A DNA stretch of 39,288 nt. Source: JBCAWW01 sp039024315 (GTDB taxonomy: Bacteria; Bacteroidota; Bacteroidia; J057). Each line of letters starts with the position of its first letter. The first letter of the stretch is position 1. Of this stretch, positions 27,221 through 37,100 are shown in pieces. The stretch covers positions 1 through 39,288 of the forward strand of contig JBCCQN010000060.1 in assembly GCA_039024315.1 (NCBI GenBank), read 5' to 3'. A model generated the notes under the pieces. The model had not been told where the DNA came from. It saw nothing but the letters and a program-made list of their open reading frames with translations, and searched no databases. The position numbers and the translations under genes were made by a program.

Positions 27221-28927
27221 ATGGCTTCTCTGTTGCCGCTTGTAGGGACTTTGGGTTTGCAACGTGCCAAACACCTGTTGAATCGCGCAACCTTTGGTCC
27301 CACAAAAGCAGAAATCGAATCGTTCTCACAACTTACTGTTGATCAGGCTCTAAGCGCGCTGATGGTCATTCCGACTACGCCGCCACCGCCTTTAGATCCA
27401 GAGACAAACGCGACTTGGGTAATAAACGGCCGAGTCGATAATGTCAACTCTCCCGAATGGCGTCTAAACGGCTACGTAATCGCGTGGTGGTTGCAGGAAG
27501 CCTTCGATCTCCCTAACCCTTCTATTGTGCAGAAGATGACCTTCTTTTTGCACACTTGTTTTACCACAAATATGATTGACCTCGATTCAGAGGACAATTA
27601 TTACACCCTCTTACTATTGCGGCATTATGCGCTAGGTAGTTATCGAGATCTCGCTCGCAAGATCAGCGTGGATAATGCAATGATGGAGTATTTGGATACC
27701 CGTTTTTCTCATAGATGGGCACCCAATGAAAACTTTGCGCGGGAGTTACTAGAGCTTTTTACTATCGGTAAAGGCCCTCAAATTGGCCCCGGCAATTACA
27801 CTACTTATACTGAGGATGATATTCGTTCCGCAGCGCGGGTACTCACCGGATTCAAGACCAACGAAGACTATGCAGATCCTACGGGCTTTGATCCCGATAC
27901 AGGTTTGCCTACCTGTTGGTTTAATACCAATCACCACGATAGCAATGACAAAGTATTTACCGATGCTTTTGCTAGTGCCGCCTTCCCCTCTCCTGTAACC
28001 ATAGTGGGTAAAAATTCTGAAGCAGGCATGCTAGAAGAATTGGATGATCTGATCGACATGATATTTGCGCAGCCAGCCACGGCGCTCAATATCGTACGGA
28101 AGATGTACCGCTATTTTGTCCATTACGAAATCACCGCGGAGGTAGAAACGGATATTATCGCTCCCTTAGCCACGCAATTGCTCAATGATAATTATCAGCT
28201 TCAAGCTATTCTAGAGACGCTTCTAAAAAGCGAACACTTTTATGATATGAGCCTTGCTAATCAAGATTTGGCGATTGGGGCGGCTCGGATCAAAAGTCCA
28301 CTAGAGTTGTTGGTGGGAGCAGTCCGTTTCTTTAAGGTTACTACCCCTGACCCAGCTGTGGATTTAGAGGTATTCTATCGCAGGTGGCACAGAGATGTAT
28401 TGCAAAATTTCTTCTTAAAAGAAGCGGGATTGCCCTTGATGGATCCTCCCAATGTGGCAGGCTATCCCGCTTATCACCAAGAGCCCAATTTTCATCGCCT
28501 ATGGATTAGTGCCAATACCCTACCATTTAGATATACGTTCCCACAAATGCTCTTGTCGGGGACGAGAGTGACCACTTGGGGTTCGCTGTACATGCAACTG
28601 GATCCGGTGGCCGTAGCTACTGATACGGAATTAGTTCCGGATGTAACCGGCCCCGATCCATTTGATGGCACCGTGGGAACTTATGCTGGTGGACGCTTTG
28701 CGTCTCATCTCGTGAGTTCCATAGTCGAATTTGTGTTTCCTAACCCAATCCCACAAGATCGTTTTGACTATTTCTTAAACGATTTATTGTTGGATAATCT
28801 TTCGCCAATCAACTGGCGCTTTGAGTGGGTCGGATTTGAGCAATCTGGGGATGATAGCAGTATCCGCCCTCGTATGGAAGCCTTGATCAAAGGCATTATG
28901 GAATCACCTGAATATCAACTTGGTTAA
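27221..28927 (+). CDS. DUF1800 family protein
   Basis: 568 residues. An in-frame TAA three codons upstream fixes the ATG at 27221. It has the conserved N-terminal KHLLNRATFGPTKAEI motif of DUF1800 and, in the middle, NENFARELLELFTIGKG and the ARVLTGF motif. There is no classical signal peptide, yet DUF1800 proteins are almost always paired with exported DUF1501 proteins, as here. The function of the pair is not established. The gene ends just before the DUF1501 start at 28938. Confidence 0.92.
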   Translation: MASLLPLVGTLGLQRAKHLLNRATFGPTKAEIESFSQLTVDQALSALMVIPTTPPPPLDPETNATWVINGRVDNVNSPEWRLNGYVIAWWLQEAFDLPNPSIVQKMTFFLHTCFTTNMIDLDSEDNYYTLLLLRHYALGSYRDLARKISVDNAMMEYLDTRFSHRWAPNENFARELLELFTIGKGPQIGPGNYTTYTEDDIRSAARVLTGFKTNEDYADPTGFDPDTGLPTCWFNTNHHDSNDKVFTDAFASAAFPSPVTIVGKNSEAGMLEELDDLIDMIFAQPATALNIVRKMYRYFVHYEITAEVETDIIAPLATQLLNDNYQLQAILETLLKSEHFYDMSLANQDLAIGAARIKSPLELLVGAVRFFKVTTPDPAVDLEVFYRRWHRDVLQNFFLKEAGLPLMDPPNVAGYPAYHQEPNFHRLWISANTLPFRYTFPQMLLSGTRVTTWGSLYMQLDPVAVATDTELVPDVTGPDPFDGTVGTYAGGRFASHLVSSIVEFVFPNPIPQDRFDYFLNDLLLDNLSPINWRFEWVGFEQSGDDSSIRPRMEALIKGIMESPEYQLG

Positions 28928-28937
28928 ACAGCGAATC

Positions 28938-30938
28938 ATGAAAAGGAGAAACTTTCTCAAAAGTACCCTACCCCTAGGGCTCACCCCTCTAATGCTCAAT
29001 GGGATCCCCGTCAGAAGTATGGCTACCACCCTCATGTCTCAAAACTTTAGTTGTGAGGAGATCGGTGATCGAGCCATGGTGATTGTCCAGCTACACGGAG
29101 GAAATGATGGCATCAATACTGTGATCCCAGTAGATCAGTATAGCTTATATGCTAACCTTCGTCCTAATATTCGCATTCAAGACTCTGGCGCTAATGGCTA
29201 TATCTCCCTCGACAATACCCTTGCCGTAGCTGATCAGATAGGCTTAAATCCCCGCATGACAGACTTGAAAGCGATGTATGACGGTGGCTTTTTAAACGTC
29301 ATTCAAGGAGTAAATTACTCAAATAACAACAAGTCTCACTTTCAAAGCTCTAACATTTGGGTGACTGGGGGCGATAGTACGCCAACAGGACAGGCCAAAA
29401 AAACGGGCTGGATGGGCCGTTATCTTGATGCTACTTTCCCCAACTATCCGGTAAACTATCCCAATTCGGATATGGAAGATCCTATTGGTTTGGAGTTTGG
29501 GAGTAAGACCGTATCACTCGGCTTTCACCGCCAATCTGGGGTGCCCATCGGCTTGACCCTTAGCAATGATCCCACGGATTTTTATGATATGGTATCAGGG
29601 ATTGGAGGCGTTGCACCGAGCACCATTCCTACCAATCGCTATGGAGAGGAAATGCAGTACCTCATTGATGTCCAGCAAAGTAGTAATAGCTACGGACAAC
29701 GACTCAATGATTGTTACAATGCGGGTTCAAATACGCAAAGCTATCAATACAATGATATCGATGGCACGGGTTGGAATGAGTTATCGCCTCAGTTAGAAAC
29801 CGTAGCGCGTCTCATCAGCGGTGGTTGCAGAACGAAGATTTTCCTCGTTCGTTTAGGCGGATTTGATACCCATACCAATCAGGTAGTAGGCTCCAATACG
29901 GCCCTCGGCCATCATGCGCAGCGATTATATTTCTTGAGCAATGCGCTTAGAACTTTCCAAGATGATTTGGTTGGATTGGGCATCGCCGATAGAGTAATGA
30001 CAGTTACATTCTCAGAATTTGGTCGCCAAGTCGGCGAAAACAACAATCTCGGTACTGACCACGGGACCCTCGCACCGATGATGGTGATGGGTCGCGGTGT
30101 TACCCCGGGGGTTACAGGCACAAATCCTGATTATGCCAACCTAAATGGTAACGATTTCTCCTCCTTCCAATATGACTACCGCCAGATTTTTACCACTTTA
30201 TTGCAGGATTGGTTGGGAGCGAGTGATAGTTCACTGACTTATACAGAGTTTGATCCTTTTGTCAGCCAAAAACTTGATCTAGTCAATGGCAATTATGTGG
30301 ACTCCATGGGATCATCCGTCAATTTTATAGCTGATCCCTCTTGTGATGTCGCTTCTTTCCCAGTGGGCTTGACCTATTTTGAGGCAGAGTTGGATGACTT
30401 ACAGAGAGTGGAACTCCGCTGGGGTACTAGCTCAGAGCTCAACAACGATTACTTTGAGATCGAACGTTCGGCTGATGGGCGAGTTTTTCAGCCAATGGAG
30501 CGGATCAAAGGTGCTGGTAATAGCAATAGTGATCTTTCCTACAAAACGATGGATGAAGACCCTTTGCCAGGAGTTTCATACTACAGGCTCAAGCAGGTGG
30601 ATCTTGATGGTACTTTTAATTATGAAGGTATTGTCAGTGTCAGAATCGAGTTGGAGGATGAAATCACCGCAAAGGCTTTTGCTTATCCCAATCCCGCTTC
30701 AGATGAGCTGCATATCCAAATCAGCAGTAATGAAGATTTACCTGGCGTGGTCAGGATGTTCAACTTGAGTGGACAGCTAGTAAAACAAGAAAATGTAAGG
30801 ATTCGTAAGGGTGTAAATACCCTTGACTGGCAAATTGCTGGTTTGAAACCCGGAATATATTTCTGTGAATTGGTCGCCAATGTCAATAATCGTTACGATT
30901 ATAAGCGGCTAAGCAGTTGGAAACAACAAATTATTTAG
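28938..30938 (+). CDS. DUF1501 protein with Tat-like signal and T9SS sorting domain
   Basis: 666 residues from the ATG at 28938; an upstream TTG at 28920 is in frame but unlikely. The N-terminus MKRRNFLKSTLPLGLTP is a twin-arginine-type signal (RRNFLK). The DUF1501 domain (about 30-455) has QLHGGNDGINTVIP, GGFDTHTNQ and FSEFGRQVGENNNLGTDHG, the metal-site pattern of the alkaline-phosphatase-like superfamily. Residues about 475-575 are a beta module often preceding T9SS signals (ELRWGTSSELNNDYFEIERS), followed by a type-A sorting domain (about 582-666, AYPNPASDELHIQ). Probably folded before Tat export, then moved across the outer membrane by T9SS. Confidence 0.92.
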   Translation: MKRRNFLKSTLPLGLTPLMLNGIPVRSMATTLMSQNFSCEEIGDRAMVIVQLHGGNDGINTVIPVDQYSLYANLRPNIRIQDSGANGYISLDNTLAVADQIGLNPRMTDLKAMYDGGFLNVIQGVNYSNNNKSHFQSSNIWVTGGDSTPTGQAKKTGWMGRYLDATFPNYPVNYPNSDMEDPIGLEFGSKTVSLGFHRQSGVPIGLTLSNDPTDFYDMVSGIGGVAPSTIPTNRYGEEMQYLIDVQQSSNSYGQRLNDCYNAGSNTQSYQYNDIDGTGWNELSPQLETVARLISGGCRTKIFLVRLGGFDTHTNQVVGSNTALGHHAQRLYFLSNALRTFQDDLVGLGIADRVMTVTFSEFGRQVGENNNLGTDHGTLAPMMVMGRGVTPGVTGTNPDYANLNGNDFSSFQYDYRQIFTTLLQDWLGASDSSLTYTEFDPFVSQKLDLVNGNYVDSMGSSVNFIADPSCDVASFPVGLTYFEAELDDLQRVELRWGTSSELNNDYFEIERSADGRVFQPMERIKGAGNSNSDLSYKTMDEDPLPGVSYYRLKQVDLDGTFNYEGIVSVRIELEDEITAKAFAYPNPASDELHIQISSNEDLPGVVRMFNLSGQLVKQENVRIRKGVNTLDWQIAGLKPGIYFCELVANVNNRYDYKRLSSWKQQII

Positions 30939-31023
30939 TACCCTAAACCCCGTTCTCATTCTAAATTTTGTACCTGTTTTATTAATCGTTCTTTTCTCTT
31001 AAAATTTGTTTGTGTGTCGGTTA

Positions 31024-31073
31024 GCGGATCCCAAATCCGCACATTCCCGGAGCGCCCGCTCCGGGATTTTTTT
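31024..31073 (+). terminator. Double-hairpin terminator of the DUF1800-DUF1501 operon
   Basis: A first hairpin, GCGGAT/ATCCGC (31024-31029 with 31035-31040), precedes a strong one, TCCCGGAGCG/CGCTCCGGGA (31045-31054 with 31057-31066), which ends in T7 (31067-31073). The second is a canonical intrinsic terminator. Confidence 0.93.
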
Positions 31074-31082
31074 GTGCTTTTA

Positions 31083-31175
31083 GTAAGGCCTTATGTGGGT
31101 ACTTAAGTACAGAGAAAAAAGGTCTTGATGGACCGCATAGGCATATTCTGCTAGGTCTTAATAATACCTAAGTAC
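31083..31175 (-). repeat. GTA-repeat/terminator element, copy A
   Basis: It abuts the stop of the macroglobulin gene. In that gene's direction it reads GTACTTAGGTATTA, then AAGACCTAG (31159-31151), a GGTC/GACC hairpin and T6 (31120-31115) followed by CTCTGTACTT, then the palindrome GTACTTAAGTAC (31110-31099). The block order and the 39-bp distance from AAGACCTAG to T6 are identical in copy B at 39053-39164. The GTA phasing here is 8 and not strictly 7, so this copy is degenerate. The hairpin plus T6 probably ends macroglobulin transcription. Confidence 0.7.
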
Positions 31176-34100
31176 TCAATCGCTGATTTGTACTTTTTGA
31201 AGCTCGTTTCTTCCAAATTGCGTCGGCACATACATCAGCTCAATCTTGGCTGGCATTAGCTGAAATTCTCCGCTAAATCGACTCTCCAAGGGAATCTCAT
31301 AGGTATAAAAACCGGGGGCTAAGGATCGCAGATAAATATTAGTTCGGTCTCGGCGATATTCTCTATAGGCCTCTCCATATGATTGGGGCTTGCTACTGTA
31401 AGTACATCCAGCAGGAATCGGGACTTCGAGCATTAAGTGATCGGCTTGATATTTTACTTCTACGGTGATTTGTAGACTGACACTTTCGCCTCTCACCAAA
31501 CTATCTCGTTGTTGGTCTGCTTGAATCAAGTCTGTCCGGATCTTGAAGAGGCTATCAACGCTAGGAGCATTTTGCAAGCGTTCACTTTGGCTAAAAGACA
31601 GTAAAAGCGAGCCTGTGCCCTCTTTGCGGATACTTACCCCTGTCGGGGGAACGCTTAACGCTTGCGGAAAGGTATCATAAAGCCAAGACTCTCCTTCATA
31701 AGCTATTTGGAGCTTAGGACTGCGGAGGAGATCATGGGCCTGTTTGACTTGAAAAGCTCCCACCAACACTTGCAGCATACGAGCGGTTTCAACGGTTTGA
31801 TTTTGCCAAGCATGCTCTGCACTCAATAAAAATTGACGTGTCTGTGCCAGTGCCCTATGATCAGGCGCTATTTGCTCGATCAGCTCATAAGCCAAGGCCG
31901 TACACTCCATCTGACTCCCGTACCAACGCCAGCCTCTCGCCGACCAATATCGCCCTCCCAATACATCTCGTTTACTAAGCTGTAATATTTCTGCTACTCC
32001 AAGTTTTTCCCCTAGTTCTTGGCGGATGGCTAGGCGTAGTAATCGCGTAAAGACATCTGGTGGAGGCTTGAGACTATCGAGGGGAGGAAGCTGGTATTCT
32101 GTGGCGCTAATGAGTTCATTTTGGAGAAGATAGAGAGCGAGTTTTAGGGAGACTTCTTTTTCTTTTTTTACCTCCCGATAGCTATCGGGAGCGCGGAACG
32201 CTTCCCCTAACCAGGCTTGGCCTTTTGCGATGGCTTTGCTATCGCTTTGCGTGGCCTGTAAGGCTTTGAGGATATACAGACTCATCCATTCTTCGCCTTG
32301 GTTGGCGGTCCACCAGCCCCAAGAGCCGTTGGCGTTTTGAGCCTTCTCCAGCTTGCGAATGATTTGCTTTTTGCGACGCTCAAGTAAGCGAATACTATCA
32401 GCATCCGATAAGATCAATGCCTTTAGATGAACAGCGATCAAGCGAGAAGCGAGTTGTTCGTTACAGCCATAAGGGTAGCGCAAAAGCCAATCCATGCGGG
32501 TCTGTAAAAAGTCTAGCGGTTGATGATAGGCGATGAGTTGCACGTTCTGCGAAGCAGCAAACCGACTCGGCATACTGAGACTGCTGTCTCCTTCCAAAAA
32601 GAGAAAACTGCCCTTTTGCTCTGTGATGGCATTATCAATAACTGCCAACTCCCGTAGTTCACCTTCGTTAAAGCCGCTGCTATCTCGTAAGACATAGGCA
32701 ATCTGATAGGTACCCGTATCGGCAAACTGAACGCTTTGCCTCTCTGTCCAGTAATCATCGAGTACAACTGAGCGTTCCTCGAAGAGGCTATCTCCCAACA
32801 AAAAGCGCGTATAAATCTGTTGACTACTATCGGCCAAAGATTGGACTCGACCTTGGACCTCTAGGCGATCACCTACCCTTAGCGTCTGAGGTAAATCCAA
32901 TCGAGCTATCAAGGGCGCCTGCACTTTGACCGTGTCTTTTAGGTAGCCACTTTGGCGGTTTTGATTCATCGCCAAGACATAGCAATGCCAGGCGGTAATA
33001 TCGTCTGGATATTGAATGACAAAACTTACTTCCCCATTGGCATCTGTCCGTAAATCGGGCTCCCAAAAAGCGGCATCCCGAAAGTCTTGGCGGAGAGCTT
33101 CGCTTAGTTCTTCATTCATGACAAACAATTCTTCCTCTGGTGAAGGTTCAGGCGGGGCAAAGCTTAACGTTTGTACCTTAGGCTTATATTCATCATCAAG
33201 CAGGATAAAATCCTTTGCATATTCAACATCTGGTATCCCATCTCTATCACTGTCAAGCGCTCTTCCTGATGGATTTACGGCAAAACCCTGAGGAGTATCT
33301 GGCTCCTTATCATAGAGGTCTGGTACTCCATCATTATCACTATCTTCTGTCAAACTATTTATCAGCGTACGAGTGTCAGCCAAATCACTGTAATAGCCTG
33401 AAATAGGATTTTCCCACCAAAGAGATTCTGTCGCTTTAGTCAAGAAAATGCTCACCCCCAAGCCAGCTTGCTGGTGCCAACGTCGACGAAGGATGGGGCT
33501 TGGTCCTTGGTTGAGAGGAGAGTAGGAACCCAGTTCGGTATCCCAAGTATTTAGGCCGCTCAATTGGAATTGATAGCTAGCGTAGATACTGAGCCTAGGA
33601 GCCAAACGATAACTAAGCTGAGCCGAAGCCAAAGCGTAGGGGGCAATCGCTTTTTGCAAAGGATAAATGCTTTCATAAGATTCATCCCTAATGCCTCCTA
33701 ATATATCCCTGCGATCTTGATTGCTTAAAGGGGTAGTACCCTGATCTCGGGCCAGTATCTCCTGATAATCATAGAGTTGGCCATCACGCCTAGCATCTAC
33801 AGCGACGCGGCCGCCCATAATACCTGCTCCTAAACCGAGAGAGAGTTCCCATTGATAGTTTTGGATGGGCGCGTATCTGACTTGCAAGGCAGTGCTCCAG
33901 CGATCACGTCTAATGGCTGGGTAAAGGCCAACTTCTCCGCCATACCAATCCTCCCAAAGGCTATTGTTTTGACTGTAAGTAGGGCCTCTTTGGGCACTGG
34001 CATATTGCCTTTCGAGGCCAGCAGATAGATTGAGTTGGAGCTTTCGATTGAGTTTGTACCAAAGACTAAGCTCCGTAAAAGCTCCCCTTTCATAGTTCAA

Positions 34101-37100
34101 TATGCCCTGCATTTGGGCAAATCCAATCGTTGAGCTGATGCCCCATTGAGCCCCTACAGGAGGCAGGGTAAAGTCAGGAAAGGCTTTATCTATCTCTTTG
34201 ACTGGAGGCAGTGGGGGAATAATCGGTAGTTTGGCAGAGTCTAGGAATAGTACCTTTTGGATAGGGCTAATGGTGTCTTGATAAAAAAGGGCTGGATCGG
34301 GTATGTAGGGCAGCGGAGCGGATAAATAGCTGATTTTATAGCGATCGGCCCCATAATAAATCGGTTTGATTTGGTGAGGAGCGTTCAGCGCAGCTTGCCA
34401 CAAACTACGATACTGGGCCGGCATAGCTTGGAGGGTGATTTTGTTGGAGCCGGAATGACGAAATTGCATCACGCGGAAATCGGGATGATAGATATTGATC
34501 TGAGGATCAGAGTCGCTCATATGCGGAAAATGGACCCAGCCTTTTGCATCACTGATTTGGACCCTTCTCTGAGAGCTGTTGGCATTTACCCAAACCTTGG
34601 CTTGGGCTACAGCTTGCCCTAAAGTATCGAGGATACGAAAGCTAAGGTTACTCTTGCCAAGGCGATCCATGCTATAGTTTAGGTCCAAGGGATCAGACCA
34701 CGCTTGATGACTATCAGAATCCGCCAAGCCCCCTAGCCATTGGTTTTTAGCTAAGGTATCTCCCTGCAATTGGGCCAAATCAAAGATGTAAAACGAATCG
34801 GCTTTGACGCTGACGTTAGCGTAATGGAGGCAGAGACTATCTGCAAAGTGAGCGTTCAACTGATAGTTGCCAGGGGGAAGAGTCCAACTAGTGGAGCTGG
34901 AGCCTGCGGGTTTAACATATCGATTGAGACTATCCCCAACTGCTTGGATGACAAAGTATTGTGGTAGATTGGATCCCGCATGGAGATAATATATCCCTAG
35001 ACCAGAGGTTGCCGACATATAGGGCCAGAAGAGCTCACGATCATAGAGGTCCGGTATCGCCGCGGATTCAATATACTGTTTGGTCGTAAAATCGAGAGAG
35101 TCAAGCGGTAAAAGCACCTGCCCTAGCGTCTGGCTTTGCCCTCCCGTGCTGAAGACCTCTCCTAGGTAAGCGCCATTCCATTTCTGGACATAAATACTCG
35201 TCCTACCGACCTTATATTGACGAAAAGGGTTCCAGGCAATTTTACGGCCATAATGGCCGGGATATAAAATGTAAAGGGAATCTCTGCTAAACGGGCCTGC
35301 TAAAAAGCCACTGTGAGCTTCAACCTTAATAGGGTATGACCATCCTTTTTGCCAAAGATAGCTGATCCTCTGGCCATCGGGATTGATAAAGGTAAAATAT
35401 TGATTGACGATCCTTGCCTCCTCTAAGGTCATTTTGTCAGGCCTAAGTTCCAGACTCGCTCGCTGGGGTAATTGATCGCGATTGATTGAGAGCTCAAGTT
35501 TATATCCCTTTTTGAGAATAATGCCAGGTAAATGAAGGAGCTCCCCTCGGAGTCGCAAATCCAAATCAACGGTATCTGCTGTTTTGCTGTATATACAATA
35601 GGGATTAAAGGGATTTGCTCCCCAATAATACTTGATCACACTATCCTGCCAGATAAAATGAACCTGCTGCTGCTTGCCCAAAGAGTCAAAAACAAAAGGG
35701 GCATACATGGCAACGCTAGTATCCGCAATCGGATAATACTTTAGGACAATCGAATCTGGGTAATAAAGCTGGTAATAATCTCTAGTCAATAAGCCCAAAT
35801 CTTGGGCTCGCCCCCTGTCAAGTGCCTGGTAGGCTCCACTCCTAAAACGATAAGGATTATCTGTTTTGATGTTTGCTTGAGTGCTTTCTCTCAGTAGTTG
35901 TGGTCCCAGATAAGGTAGCTCAGGGACATTACTTTCCTTAAACTGACCGTTGATACCCCAAACCGTTAGGTCTGTATCTGGGACTGGGTTTCCGAGATGA
36001 TCTGTAACTTTAATAGTGGCCTTAAGCCGTTGGCCTGGCTTAATCGTGTCTGCTTGTTGGAGGCTAATCCTGAGCAGATGCTGGCTTGGACTGAGATTTA
36101 GTTTACGCTGATTGCTGCCGTCAGTATCCTCTATCCACATCTGCCAAAAGGCAGTAGCCTCTTGTGCCCATTGCCAATTGAGGCTATCCTTGCTGATGCC
36201 TTCTGCCATAAGCTGATGGTCTCGGTAAATGCGGTAAAGAATGGGCGTTTGCTGAGGATTGTTGAGCTCAAAAAAGGCAGAATCCGTTTTTTGATGGCCT
36301 TTAAAACTAAGCTTTGACTTAGCTGAAGCAGCCTTTTGATAATTAGAATCCTTTGCCGACAAGCTATCTCGGCGGATGATGTATAGATATTCTGTTGACT
36401 GCTCCCCATTAGTGCCTACAAAGCGGGCGGTAAACTGAAACTCGCTGGCCAAGGCCGGAAACCTTTGCGGGGGAAGGCTCAAACGATAAAATCCAGAAGG
36501 GGGAAGGTCTATCAGAGTGTCTATGAGGTCTATGGGAGCATAAATGGGGGTTTTACCGGCATTACGGACGCCCCAGAGCTTAGCTTCTAAAAACACCCTC
36601 ACCCCAGGTACCGGCAGATCGTTTTCGGTACGAGCCTTAAAAATAAAATGACTGCTGTCGGTCAGAAGATCGGAGCTAGGCTCGCGAAAAAAACTAAAAA
36701 CAAACTCGTTCAAGAGGTAGTCCTCTAATTTAAAATGATTTTGTACCAAGGTCTGACCCGCCTCATTTTGCAGGAATAAGGTGTAGGAGCGATCAAGCCT
36801 TAAGCTATCCCCCAATTGGCCCGTAAAAGTATAGATACCGGTACCTTTGGGACTGATGTTTGCCCATAGCTTGGCTTCCGAAGGAGAGTCAGCAGGAGAT
36901 ATTTGCAAGTTTAAGTTTTCGTTTAACTCCGCTCCCGCGCCATCGAGGATGTAGGCCTTTAGCTTAAGACTATCGCCAGGGCGATAAAGCGGTTGATTGA
37001 GGGCTAGATAGCCTTGAGACTCCTCACTCAGATACCATTTCTTTAGGCCGAAGCCCAGAAAAGTTTTCCATTCCTTAGGGGCCCTTCTATGCTCGGAATA

